Positions 24,421-35,000 of a DNA stretch of 64,000 nt are shown here, piece after piece; the stretch's first letter is position 1; each line of letters opens with the position of its first letter. The stretch comes from Torymus aiolomorphi. Taxonomy: Eukaryota; Arthropoda; Insecta; Hymenoptera; Torymidae. The position numbers and the translations under genes were made by a program. The stretch lies in contig CM070876.1 of NCBI GenBank assembly GCA_036365515.1, positions 171,951,978 to 172,015,977 of the forward strand, written 5' to 3'. The notes under the pieces were generated by a model, which saw only the letters and a list, made by a program, of their open reading frames with translations, did no database searches and had not been told where the DNA came from.

Positions 24421-24548
24421 TTCGGGACTGGGAATCGAACCGACAACCTTTAGATTAACCTTTAGAGGACCAGATGGTCGAAATATCGACCACCCCCGTC
24501 CTCTAAACGTTAAGAAGCCAAGCGCTTAACCACTCGACTATGGAAGCC
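24421..24548 (-). pseudogene. tRNA-like sequence interrupted by a tiny TTAA element
   Basis: On the minus strand an A-box-like run (TAGTCGAGTGGTTAAGCG) is followed by GCTTGGCTTC and, after an insertion, a B-box-like GGTTCGATTCC. Removing 51 bp plus one TTAA (24459-24513) leaves 73 nt, the length of a tRNA. However, the acceptor ends (GGCTTCC and TCCCGAA) do not pair and the T stem is imperfect, so it is a tRNA relic or tRNA-derived mobile sequence, not a working tRNA. No isotype is assigned. Confidence 0.5.
24459..24509. mobile_element. 51-bp TTAA-flanked mini-MITE
   Basis: Ends CCTTTAGAGGAC and GTCCTCTAAACG are inverted with one mismatch. The inner arms TGGTCGA and TCGACCA also pair. TTAA occurs on both sides (24455-24458, 24510-24513). 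The structure fits an extremely reduced piggyBac-type element inserted into the anticodon-loop region of the tRNA-like sequence. Confidence 0.6.
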
Positions 24549-24998
24549 TTTGACTAGCAATACCAAAACAAGGAATATATTTAACGAATAATCCTCCGTT
24601 ATCAAGGCATATAATCCTTCTGCTTCGAAACATGTAATCTTCCCCCTTACTAATAATCTTATCTACTTATCTTTTAATCTTATCTTTTTATCTTCAGGTC
24701 GATACTTTAATCTTTTTCAATATCTTGTTATCTTTATTTTATCTTATTATCTGAATATTATCTATAAATCCTCCGCTCAGGGGAGAAAAACCCTCCTGTG
24801 GCAGGAGACGGAGGGAGAGAGAGAGAGAGAGAGTAATTCAATCTGACACAATTATTGCGACCTCGCCATTCTCATCTCGGAACTCTCGCTTGCAGGATCA
24901 GGAAGATCCAGATACACGCGGTCCGCCGATGATTCACGGCCAAAATGACGCTGCGCGTTGCATCGCTCGGCCGACGTATCCGCGCTCAAGTAAACATA

Positions 24999-25001
<3 letters not shown>

Positions 25002-25060
<59 letters not shown>

Positions 25061-25071
25061 TCTCTCTCTCT
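25002..25071. repeat. (TC)n microsatellite in duplicated intron
   Basis: About 70 bp, with one CCC interruption near 25056-25058. It is a homologue of 23174-23220 but considerably longer. Confidence 0.95.
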
Positions 25072-25364
25072 TACCAATACAGCAGATCGGATTTTCTCAT
25101 TGTTCGCACCTGTATAACTAACTAATTAACTTTAGCAATAAACAATATGTTATGCTGGGGAGAGAGACAGTGACGAGAAATAATTTTCCGTCAGAAAATT
25201 GAACGATTTTATCAACCTTTTTTCAAAACTGAATTCAAATTTTTGAGATTCAAGCAAGTTGAAATTTAAACAAGAAATGATTGCAAAATAAAAACATACT
25301 ATGTAGATAATAAAGTAATAGAATACATGAGATAATTTATCAATTTTCATAGGTGTTTGCTCAC

Positions 25365-25456
25365 CTGCATGAAATATAATTAAACAGATGGATACTATAA
25401 CTAATAATAAATAATAAATTAAATTTATTTAATATAATTATTTATATTAACTTCAT
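25365..25456 (-). pseudogene. Broken duplicate of cysteine-rich peptide exon 1
   Basis: Starts like exon 1 (ATGAAGTTAATAT), but about 40 bp of AT-rich sequence splits the signal-peptide coding region and introduces a TAA as codon 5. The remainder (ATCTGTTTAATTATATT and the donor GCAGGTGAGC) still matches. No exon 2 accompanies it. Its TATA-type promoter survives, so transcription is possible but not an intact secreted peptide. Confidence 0.8.
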
Positions 25457-25526
25457 TTATACTTCAAAACTTTTGACTTTTTTAAGGTTGAAATGATAGG
25501 AGAACCCGCATATACTCCTCTAACAT

Positions 25527-25704
25527 CCTGTGTAAAAAAAATTAGTCTGGCACTGGTTTGGGAGAGGTCTAGCTAAACTAGTTTGGCTTAAGTATGGCTT
25601 TACTCTGGCTATGGCCACTATGCCAGACTAAAGCCATACTTAAGCCAGACTAGTTTAGCCATCCATCTCCTAGACTAGTGTCAGACTAATTTTTTTTACA
25701 CGGG
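25527..25704. mobile_element. 178-bp palindromic MITE
   Basis: Ends CCTGTGTAAAAAAAATTAGT and ACTAATTTTTTTTACACGGG are inverted, and internal arms pair too (CTAAACTAGT.. with ..ACTAGTTTAG). Copy A lacks it (TAACATGCAATCATGG), so the empty site is visible. The insertion is flanked by AT on each side. Confidence 0.9.
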
Positions 25705-26886
25705 ATGCCATCATGTTGCTCACTTAGATCCTTTTATACTAGTCCGAAAAGGTTTAGGATGTTATCACTACCGTAAATTTTCATTGTTACGGAACAATGA
25801 TGTCATAAAAACGTTAATGAAACTGGTATTGCTACAAAACTTTAACGGTTATTGCCGTAGATAACCTACATTTTTTAACGTTTCCTTGCTAATTAGTTTC
25901 CAAAAGAAATTAGTTAATTTTATTTTCTTTGAATGGTGTGGCAGTAGCGGGCTGGTAGCAGGAACGTGTTGCGAGTCGACTCTCTCGCACCTGCGAAGGT
26001 GCGATCGAGAGTCGAATAGAGAGTCGTCGGCGACGTTGTCGTGCGACGTTTGCGAGTCCGGAGCCTCGAGCTTAGGTGGCGATGATGAGCGCGAGATTGC
26101 AGCGAACGGAATGAGCGCCGCTTTCTGCGGCATGTATGCAATGGAAAAGACGACCGCGACGCGCGCTGGTATGGAGCAACACGACTGGTTAACGCTGTAA
26201 AAGCGCAACGCGGAAGTCCTTAAAGCCATCCCGTGCGCATTTGCGGACCGCGCGCTGCATTTGTTACGTTCAGTCGCTCGCGAAGCCGGGGATGGTATAC
26301 GCGTAGGTGTTTGGGGAAGTGAGCGCTGACAGATTTAGTCAATGCATGTATGGCGATTGTAACGGCGCTTAGAGACGCGAGGCGCTTCGCGGAGTTAACG
26401 CAATTGACTTCCGAAGCACTTGCGTCTTCGCTAACGGGCGGGTTCAATGCCAGTACAGCGGAAATATGGGGTAATATCAGCGCAGCTCAAGGTAGGATTG
26501 ATCATTTGTATCGAAACGGGGGAGGTTCCGCTAAGTTTAAGGGACGGGTGTAAGAGGGGAAATCGAATGCGAGTCAAGGCACGTTGCAGTTCGTAGTGGA
26601 AAATGCAGATTAATCGTGAGAATTAGTAGATGAGTAAGGCGGGTGACATGGTAGTTGAGAGGACGCGTTTGCGCCGTGAATGTTCCGGGCAAGTCTGTCA
26701 CTAGAAAGGCGTGATAGTGGATGCGGACTGGAAGCGAAAGGCTTCTGCAGTGTTGCACCACTTGTCGTGCATTGAGTGTCACTGGCTTAGTCGTCAGCAG
26801 AAAGGCGTGAGCATGCCGCAGCCATGGGACATAATGTGTGTTGTATGATGGTGTCTGGCGCAAGCGTCGTAAATGTAACGCGCCGA

Positions 26887-26931
26887 TGTGCTACGGGTAG
26901 ACAGGCGAAGCATTTCGCGAACTCTTGTCCG
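26887..26931 (+). pseudogene. Decayed CCHC zinc-knuckle (Gag/ORF1-like)
   Basis: The plus frame reads RRCATGRQAKHFANSCP, which has the C-x2-C-x4-H-x4-C spacing of a retroelement zinc knuckle with the second cysteine replaced by glycine. The surrounding frame is interrupted by stops. It suggests this part of the insertion derives from a retrotransposon Gag or ORF1 on the plus strand. Short, so uncertain. Confidence 0.4.
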
Positions 26932-28144
26932 TACAGGGCTGTCGAGTATCTCCTACGTCATGCTGGACAGGACGCGAGGGGAGCGGGACAGCTGACGGGA
27001 GATGAGTGGGTATAGAGGTGAGGATGCTGAGATACCTCCAGCCCAGGAGTGATGGAGGTGATGGCATCGAGATTCCTAAAATCCAGGTTGTGTTTTTGGT
27101 ACTGTCTTATTATATGTTGTTGGTGAGGGTTCTGAGTCGACTGATCTCGATGACGTTCAGGTATCTATTGTTATAGTATGTGCTGGAACGTCAGAGATCG
27201 GTCGAATAAAGAGCCGCCAGAGCTGCGGAGAGCTTTGGCGCATTGAAAGTCGGATGTGGCTCCGTTGGGCACGGAAGGCAGTCAAACCAACGCTGAACCT
27301 AGCGCTGAAGCCGCACCCGTTTGAGTGTGAACAGAGAAGACCTGTCGGTTTTTTCGATGGGGGAAGGAGGCCAGTCAAAAGTGACTGGATGGATAAATAT
27401 AAAGCGGCAGCGGACGGGAGTTGCGTATGGATTGAAGCGCCTGGGTAGCTCAAAATCGAAAAATAAAAATTTCGCGTGTTTGAATTCACTGCCAAAGCTT
27501 CAACCGGAAACAACACCAGCTGTGCCGCTGCGCAGGAATGGGTGATGTGTAAGTAGAAGAAGATGGAGTGTGGCACGTCTGTGTAAGACTGAGCCCTCCG
27601 TCAATTAGACAGCTCGACCTGCGACCCGTGCTGGAGGACGCAAGGTGCGACATAGCAAGACGGCAGGGACGACGCATTTTGAGTAAGCATGTCTGTGTAT
27701 TGTCTGAATGTGTAATTGTTGTGAAGGTGAACGAAACTGACAACTGTAGCAGCGTGTAGCAATTGGAACGTCTGAGTGTTCCAGATGCATGATACAAGCA
27801 GTAGATTGAGTATTCATATTTTAATTTTCTTTATTTTGAGAGCGCGAGCCCGATAGCAAATGGCAAGGGAGAGTCTCGATGAAGCCGCTCGTCTCGAGGA
27901 GATTCGCGGCTTGGGGGGGCATGACGAGGAAATCGCCAGCATAGGCGATATTCCCGTATAGGACTCTCTCCGCTAAGGCCGTCGCTCTCGTGCACTTACA
28001 ATGTAGCCAAATGTACATAAGGCACGTATGTTTGTAAGGTGCGGCGACGGCAACACAGCAAGGCATGAGCCACGGCAGCGAACAGCGAGAGAAGAGAGAG
28101 AGAGAGGGGGGAGAGGGGGAGAGAATGAGAGAGAAAATGAGAGA

Positions 28145-28508
28145 GAGATTAGATTAGATTGGTTTATTGATACCTCGGGGTATAACCCCATCTGGTACTG
28201 ATCGTATATGTACAAAAGAAGTTACAATGGATTTTTACATGACAATTACATACCAAATAATGAAATTACATTTTAATTTTGCTACGAGTAGCAGTTATCT
28301 TCGCGAGAAAATACAAAATATAAAGAGAAAAATACAATTAAAACATTACATTAGGGCGCATAGTCAAACATGTACTAAGAAAGGACGCTAATTTATGCAG
28401 CCGTGATAGGCGAATGGAGCGCGTGATGGTGTTTCTCGTGCTCTGCGTCATGCCTTCTAGTACGACCCTTATATTTCATGCTATGGCGGAGGTCGCTCAG
28501 GTTTGTTG
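28145..28508 (-). repeat. LINE 3' UTR with TAATC-type tail
   Basis: On the minus strand, after the ORF1 stop, about 360 bp of non-coding sequence runs to GGTATCAATAAACCAATC and ends in a short TCTAA repeat tail (28145-28160). Terminal short-repeat tails of this kind are typical of several LINE clades (CR1/L2-like). No ORF2 sequence lies between ORF1 and this tail. Confidence 0.6.
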
Positions 28509-29643
28509 TCATGCTAGACGCGGCGGAAATTTATCGAGGTCAGATTCACGGTATATAGGAATTAGCGTCGAGGCAGGCATTTCGCGCATGAAGACAACCA
28601 GATTTCTGACGGTTCTTGGATTTCCTTACTGCAGCCAGGCATAATTTGTGGACCGATGGGGGCCACGGTGCATTGATGAAAATTTTGGCATTTCCACCTG
28701 CATTGAAAATGGTTTGGGCATCAATGAATTTGAGCAACGATGCTTTCCTAAGGACAAAATCTCGCGCTGTTGGCGAGATGAAAGTTACCACAAACCCATG
28801 AGTTGGTGGTGGCATCGAGCTCGGGGTTACGTTGGCCGATGCAACGTCTGGTTGAGGGCGCCGTGGGGATTGGCGAACCGTTATTTTCTACTCTCTCCAC
28901 GCCATCGCGTGCGGGATAACATCTGGCAATTGAAGTGCATTAAGGATTGCAGCTGTGGCTTTTTTGGGGGTTAAGTTGATGACATCTAGAATTCCTTTGA
29001 TTAGGACCTCGCAGGAATCTACGATGGCATCTTTCTGTGATACAGCTGCTATCTCAGTACTCACTGCGGTAAGGCCTGCTTGTTGAGCGGCTTGAGCTGC
29101 TTCCGCTGTGTCTACTCTCTTTTCCAGGGTCGAGATACGGGAGGTATTACTCAGCAGCTTCGCGTTGATTGCATTACAATGCGCGACGTATTTTAGAAAA
29201 TATGAAGATGCTCCTTCAAGATCGTCTATGGCAAGGCTGCCTACCTCATCAACCAGCATGGTTCTAGCAAGCAAATTACTACCTTCGGGTGACGAATCCG
29301 TCATTGACTGGGTTTTTGGGCTGTACTGGTCTGGTTGTTGCATCTCTTCACTGCAGGATTGTTTGGTCACTGGTAAGACATATAGTGATGGAGTCGACGC
29401 TCTTCTTTTTCAAGAGTTACCTGCGGTAGGGGACGCCAGAACTTGGTGTTCGCTCAGTTGTTGTGTATAGTGTGATTGGTGGTGTGTGTCGTTGGCGCAG
29501 CGGTACAGCATCTTAGCGTTGATAAACCAGGTAGGGCTACAACACTTCAAGTGATAGCGCTTCTTGCAGGTCTTGCACTGGATACGGAACTTGACTATTG
29601 ATTTTCTGCAGACGATGCACGATTTGCGCACCGGTTTGGGCAT
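28509..29643 (-). pseudogene. LINE ORF1 pseudogene (PHD finger, coiled coil, ORF1 C-domain)
   Basis: From ATG at 29643 (MPKPVRKSCIVC) a PHD-type finger is visible: CIVC, CKTC, YHLKCC, then YRC and a final His. After an in-frame TGA near 29410 the same frame continues with a Ser/Gln-rich linker and a coiled-coil-like region (ISTLEKRVDTAEAAQAAQQA). A TAG at about 28888 follows, again in the same frame. The C-terminal block is VVTFISPTARDFVLRKASLL, IFINAPWPPSV and CLAAVRKSKN, then after a frameshift near 28570 IPIYRESDLDKF and TGA. This order is that of CR1/jockey-like LINE ORF1 proteins, which bind element RNA in the ribonucleoprotein. Two stops and a frameshift make it inactive. The clade is not certain. 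Confidence 0.72.
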
Positions 29644-30874
29644 AGCACACCTCTGGATGCGATGCTCACAGATATTCCAATTGACGACGATGCAGCAGCG
29701 CCGACAGTGACACCTCTTGAATATCTGCTCAAACTCGGACGCGGACAGCAAGCAGCTTGGATACCAGGTACCACAGTGCCGGTAAAGTAGAGTTCTAACT
29801 ACGATGCCAAGATTAAAAAGCACTGACTCACTCAAAAGGCAGTTAAGCGTAAAAATGCTCCAGCTGACTTGCAGGCAAAGCGAGTTGTTGCGCTGGACCT
29901 GATGAGCGACTTTGTGAGGCGTGAACAGCAGGAATGATGCAGTGCGTGCTCTGATGACAGCGGTTGTGGAGCCGGTGGCTTTGAGGTTAAGTTGAGCGAT
30001 GCACGAGGAAATTAGCCCCAGGCTGATAAAACTGCATCGTAATTTTTTGGCAGGAAGCTTGAGAGCCGGCGGGGCTATTTTCCTGAAAAGATAGCACTCC
30101 ATGAAGTGAAGTGGGTATTAATAGAAGCCCAAATAATTCGGAGCGTACGGTGAACGATGTGCATTTACCCAAAGAGAGAGAGAGGGAGAGAGAGAAAGAA
30201 GGGCCAAGAGGAATTTTCGGCACCGCGCGGAGCAGCGTGCGAAGGAACGCCGGAAAAGCAGGCTAGTCACGACGCGACACTCGCCAGCGTCGGCCAGCTA
30301 GCCGCGCAACAGCCCAGCAGAGAGAGAACCAGAGTCAGAGAGCCAACAAGCCAGCCAGCCAGCCGACCAGCCAGTCAGCCCAGAGACGGGGAACGCCGAG
30401 GCCGGAGCTCGGCATCGACGTCGGCGCGTGGAACCAGCGACGACATCAGCGAGACGGCGGCTAGAGGCGACAGCAATGAAGAAGACATGAGTAGGCGAGT
30501 AATCCTCTCTTTGGGCTACGGACACGGGTTCGCGTTGAGAGGCGAGGACGCCTGGGTTCGGAGAAATCCGCATGGCTCGAATGAGTTGAGGTTGTGTTCC
30601 CGGAGACAGTGAGCGCAACTTCCTCACGCATAGCGAGGAGAGTCGGCGACGAGCGTAAATGACGTAATGAGACTTAATAAAGTGTTTCTAGTGTTTAAAG
30701 GTAAATTGAGAGTTTTCATTTACGAGAGAACCTTCTCCACACACACATCCTTGCGCACAGGGGACGGCTATCCCACCATCCCCCCGGCAGGCGGAACTTC
30801 GGTCTCCGGTTCCTGCCAAATTAAATTATAATAGTGGTACCGAGGTATCAGGGATGGTCAAGATACAACGTTAC

Positions 30875-30965
30875 AATGGAATTATTTTCTTTTAAAGTAC
30901 TGCCACACTTTATGGTTTGAATAAAATCGAAAATCTATGATTGTCAATACTTTTATTTTTTATTT
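30875..30965. repeat. Segmental duplication, copy B (right part)
   Basis: Continues copy B after the insertion: AATGGAATTATTTTCTTTTA, then CTGCCACACTTTATGGTTTG, matching 23788-23885 of copy A. The two copies diverge after about 30965. Confidence 0.85.
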
Positions 30966-31431
30966 ATTTATTTAGTGAACTCAAAATATATTAACTTTTT
31001 TACGAAAAATTCAGCAGACAGGAAACAATAAATAAAACTCTTGTTTTTGAATGTGTGCCATACGCAAGTGCACATCTAAAGCGGGAAAGGAGGAGATAAA
31101 ATCGAGTCTTCGATTAATTACATCGCGAGGCGGTTGTGTGGAACACATGTCGGATTTTCAAATTTCAAAGAATCAATTAGTTCTTTTATTGCATGCTGAC
31201 TATTCATTATGAAATATCTCTGCCATCGTTAAAAAATAGTTTATTATAACTACGCATCAACACTACTAAAGTTTTTATTGAGTTTAGTAAGCTATGATAT
31301 TCAAAATCAGTTATACTTATCAGCAAGTGTACACTTGCTGATTATATTCTCTAATTAAAAATGAATTTGTTTTCACTATAAATAAGCAAAAACTAGATTT
31401 ATTTTTCTGAGATTATTTTATTTTTTTTTTT

Positions 31432-31710
31432 AATTACGTTTTCATCAATAACTTATGAGCTATAGCGGCATTTTTTTAAATTGTAGAGAATTATATCCTG
31501 CATACAGTGAATTCATAATATATAAACAATATTAGTTCGAAATAGTAACAAAATCGAAAAGTAAATTTTGTAAAATTGAAAAATCGCGATATAAAAATAA
31601 TTTATTTTGACAAAAATAGAATAGTAACCCCAACTGTGTAAGCAAAGTAAAAAAAATTAACCCTGTCTGATTAAAATCAGTAGAGCAGATCATGAGATAC
31701 GAGCGTATAC

Positions 31711-31786
<76 letters not shown>

Positions 31787-32009
31787 ACACACACACACAG
31801 ACACACACACACAGACACACACACACACGCGCGCACACACGCACACACCACGCACGCACACGCACAGACACACACACACACATCCATACGGACATTTCCT
31901 AACAAAAAGTGTATTTCGATTCCAAATGTACTAAACAACATTCCTAACACATTTTCTCAAAAAATTTTGTTTTTTACTTCACAAAGCTTCCTCTAGGAGG
32001 AAGCAAAAG
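31432..32009 (-). repeat. Microsatellite-core repeat, copy 1
   Basis: The reverse complement matches 39257-39740. Shared blocks include a terminal hairpin CTTCCTCTAGGAGGAAG, AGAAAATGTGTTAGGAATGT, GGAATCGAAATACA, a TG/CA core, ATCTCATGATCT and CATAAGTTATTGATGA. Conserved arms around a variable dinucleotide core and an end hairpin recall Helitron-related DINE-1 elements; that classification is inference. Confidence 0.8.
31712..31882. repeat. (CA)n microsatellite core
   Basis: About 170 bp of CA repeats, pure for the first ~70 bp and then with occasional G or C. It forms the core of the repeat at 31432-32009 and explains the Val-Cys/His-Thr frames here. Confidence 0.95.
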
Positions 32010-35000
32010 ATTTTCATAGTTTATTCAATGGTTTTTTTATTGGGCGATAGCTATTTTTGCAATGTTGAAATTTCATTGAAAAAATTTTTGGATGGGGATT
32101 GATTTGTAGAAAATATTTTTGATGAAAGCTAAATATTTCGCTGCGCTCGGGCGCTAACCTCACGTCGTGCAATAATGGGCTACTTAAGGCACACGTATCG
32201 TAATGTACTATTCTTACTTTCTTAAAGTATACTCTTTTATATTAAATTCGTACTATCGTTACCATATTGTACAAAATTAAGATATGAATATTTTTCTTGA
32301 AAGCCTTTTTAGGGGTATACAACCTCCTTAAGTTGCCACCACTCGCGATCGCCATCTCTCTGTTCATCGGTGCGCATTACTTCTTACCACTTTTTTTGCC
32401 ATTTTTCGATTTACTCACTGCCGAAACTTTTTTGCCGATGCGCGAAAGTCACAATAATACACAACAACAACGGCGCCGCTTAGCGGGGATATGATAAGAA
32501 TGCGGCCCCAGTAAGGAAATAAAATGGAGCGCATAAATATTTATTGCTCGCGGGCCGAGTTATTTATTCGGATATAATGCAGCGAGTGAAACCGGGATTG
32601 TTATTGTGGTTTACTCGAGCCTCTTTTTTCGTACGTGCGACCCACCGTGAAAATAATATTCGACGCTTCTTATAAATATATATATTATATTTTACAGAGA
32701 AGAATGTGAACGAAAGTATATATCTTAAAATACAGAAAAAATAGCATAGCAATTATTTTCATTCTTAAATTCACTACTTTCACTCCCTTGTCTCGTCAAA
32801 CTTCTGTCCCCCGCATCTGCAAAAATCCAATCACCCTTACATCACTCCAATTACACACAACATACCGCAATTATCGCATCATCTCGGTGACACTCCTGAC
32901 AGCCCTTATCTCAAAATTATTCCACTCCTTTGTACACTAATGAAAATTAAAATCCACGGATGAATCACCATCCTTGACGTTCTCTGACTTTTTCCGAAAA
33001 AATCCGGCGCGGCGCCATCGGCTAATGATCAGGGGGGCCAACATCCGCCGGGGCCTTTCATCCCGCGGGGTGTGGCATCATCCTTCCGTCGACTACTACT
33101 CTACTTTTGACATGCGTGCCTGATCGCCTGCGCTCGCTGTCCTTCATTTTGTCGTCGGTGTTGTTAGGTAGGTATAATTTTGCTATAGTCTGTCAAGTGG
33201 AGAGTATTCGTATAAAAAAAAAGTTTGGTTTGGTTGTAGCATCTTGAAATATTTGTTAATATTCAGTTAATAAGATAGGCTGCGGTATACAGTTCGAATA
33301 ATCGTTGTAAATTCAAATAAATAGAACCATATTGTGTAGAACGATAACTTATTCATGTCAGTGAAATTTTTATGAAGAAGTAGCAACCTTATTATAATAG
33401 AATTTAAGGGGAAAATGTTATTTATAAATCACTCAGCTCTAGGTATAATGTTATATTTATCGGATCTTAAATATAAATGCAGAATGCTCCTTCTACTCCA
33501 CGCTTTAATAACTTACTCCAATAGTAAAACATACAAAAATAACGAGCACGTAAATGCCTAATATCGATACAATATACCCTTTACCTCGATATAAAATTAA
33601 GTTAATCGTTTTACGACGATCCATCAAAAATACAAAAAATAAAACACAAAAACTGTCGACTTCAAAGCACCGATACTCATCGACACACCTAACACACAGA
33701 CACACACACACACTCACACGCGCGCGGGGGTTACCATAAATTAAGAAACGTTGACCCCTTCGGGTTTTCTTACTCGCGAGCCCATACGAAAAAGGGCCAC
33801 ACGCGGTCGGTCAATCCTTCCTCTATAATCGATTACAACGGGTGCGCGAGCGGCGGAAAATTAAAGACGTGGCTTTCCCGAGGCGGCAGTTTGAATTATG
33901 GATTTCCCATATATATATATTTCGGGGTCTGACTCGTGTGGTCTCGCGCGGCCGCAGCTGTTTAGTGTAGAGCAGTTTGCGGTCGAATCTTGTGTGATTT
34001 CTTCATCGGGAGTGTACAGTGTCTTGAAATGCTAAGTTATTTAATTTATATATATTTCATACATACGAATACGCGCAAAAGAAGTATATTATACGTGTGA
34101 TTTCTTTCTTTCCTTTTCCCACATCTACATTACACGAAGAAAAAACTAACAAGCCGGCAGTCTAACACACCACAAGCGAATGAAACTTTCATGTGCCGCT
34201 GCTTTCACGATATCACACCCTATTCGCGCAAAATCAACACAGCACCCGCATAAAAATCCTCCTCTTGCCCTTAACGAAAAAAAAACCCACCTTCTCCGGG
34301 CGCAAAAAAAAACTTTGTCTCACCTACACCCCGGCAATTTTTCCCACTCTCGCTGCATTCTTCCGAGAAAAAAAAATATATGAAAGGGACGACGACGATG
34401 TCAGCTGCACGCCTGCGAGTTTCCTACTCGCGTGACGTAGTCGTCGTCGTCCCTTTCTTTGTCTTCGTGTCCCTGCCTCGATATCTCCGCGCGCGTGCAC
34501 CTCGCCTCATTACTATTGTATAACGCGCGGAGAGAGTGCGTGCCGGGGGTTGAAACGCGCGCGAAGGAGAGGAAAAAATATTCCCGATGTGCGTATATAT
34601 AACGCGGCGGCGCACGCACGCGCGCGGGTAAGTGTAATAATAATATGCATTTCCTTTATTGATGAGCCCGCGGTGCGTAGGTGTAGTAGCGCGAGAGCGC
34701 GGCTTTTACGCTTCGGCTGTTTCCTAATTTATTTTCGCGTTCGCGGAGATGTAGATATATACGTATGTGTGTGTGTGTGTGTGTGTGTGTGTACGTGGGG
34801 AGATAAGAAAGGCGAAATTGTTCTTATTAGGAGTGACGGAGCGAAGGAGCCGATAATTCGGCGTGTGGGTGAGCGTTTTGGGTTGTCAACACCGCAGAGT
34901 GTTTGTATATGCTAAGCTGCGAGCGACGGTAATGTGTCGCAGGTTGTTGCATTAACTCTATATATATATATAGGAAGGAGGTAGCGGAATTTTTTCTTTT

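Larger units (their letters stand above)
24067..24800. mobile_element. TCCTCC-motif repeat composite
   Basis: Begins ACACTCAGAAAACAATCCTC and contains many AGGAGG/CCTCCT hairpins, such as CCTCCTGCA pairing with GTAGGAGG near 24083-24121. It carries an embedded tRNA-like segment (24421-24548) and an array of TTATCTTTTAATCT-like units at 24650-24760. It ends around ATCCTCCGCTCAGGGGAG and CCTCCTGTGGCAGGAG. It sits between the two copies of the segmental duplication. No coding capacity; class unresolved. Confidence 0.5.
24935..25936. repeat. Segmental duplication, copy B (left part)
   Basis: Copy of 23100-23792 containing the intronic CT tract, damaged exon 1 and promoter. It is interrupted by a 178-bp MITE (25527-25704) and cut at 25936 by the 4.9-kb insertion. 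It resumes at 30875. Scattered substitutions relative to copy A indicate it is not brand new. Confidence 0.85.
25937..30874. mobile_element. 4.9-kb inserted element (LTR-like edges, contains LINE relic)
   Basis: Copy A of the duplication reads CTTTGAATGGAATTC across this point, while copy B is split by about 4938 bp with AATGG on both sides (25932-25936, 30875-30879). If the duplication is read as ATGG, the insert starts TGTGGCAG and ends TTACA, the TG..CA edges of an LTR retrotransposon with a 4-bp target-site duplication. A plus-strand AATAAA lies near 30676 and a decayed zinc knuckle lies at 26887. No reverse transcriptase is recognised and I could not identify a pair of LTRs, so the class remains open. 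It is GC-richer than its surroundings. Confidence 0.65.

Noticed and set aside
24421..24548. Functional tRNA gene
   Set aside because: Acceptor ends do not pair, the T stem is imperfect and the anticodon region is interrupted.
25849..27576. Several 60-140-codon frames in the GC-rich insertion
   Set aside because: Both strands are equally open because of high GC; only the zinc-knuckle segment has recognisable spacing.
31532..31950. Val-Cys / His-Thr repeat proteins
   Set aside because: Pure translation of the (CA)n tract.
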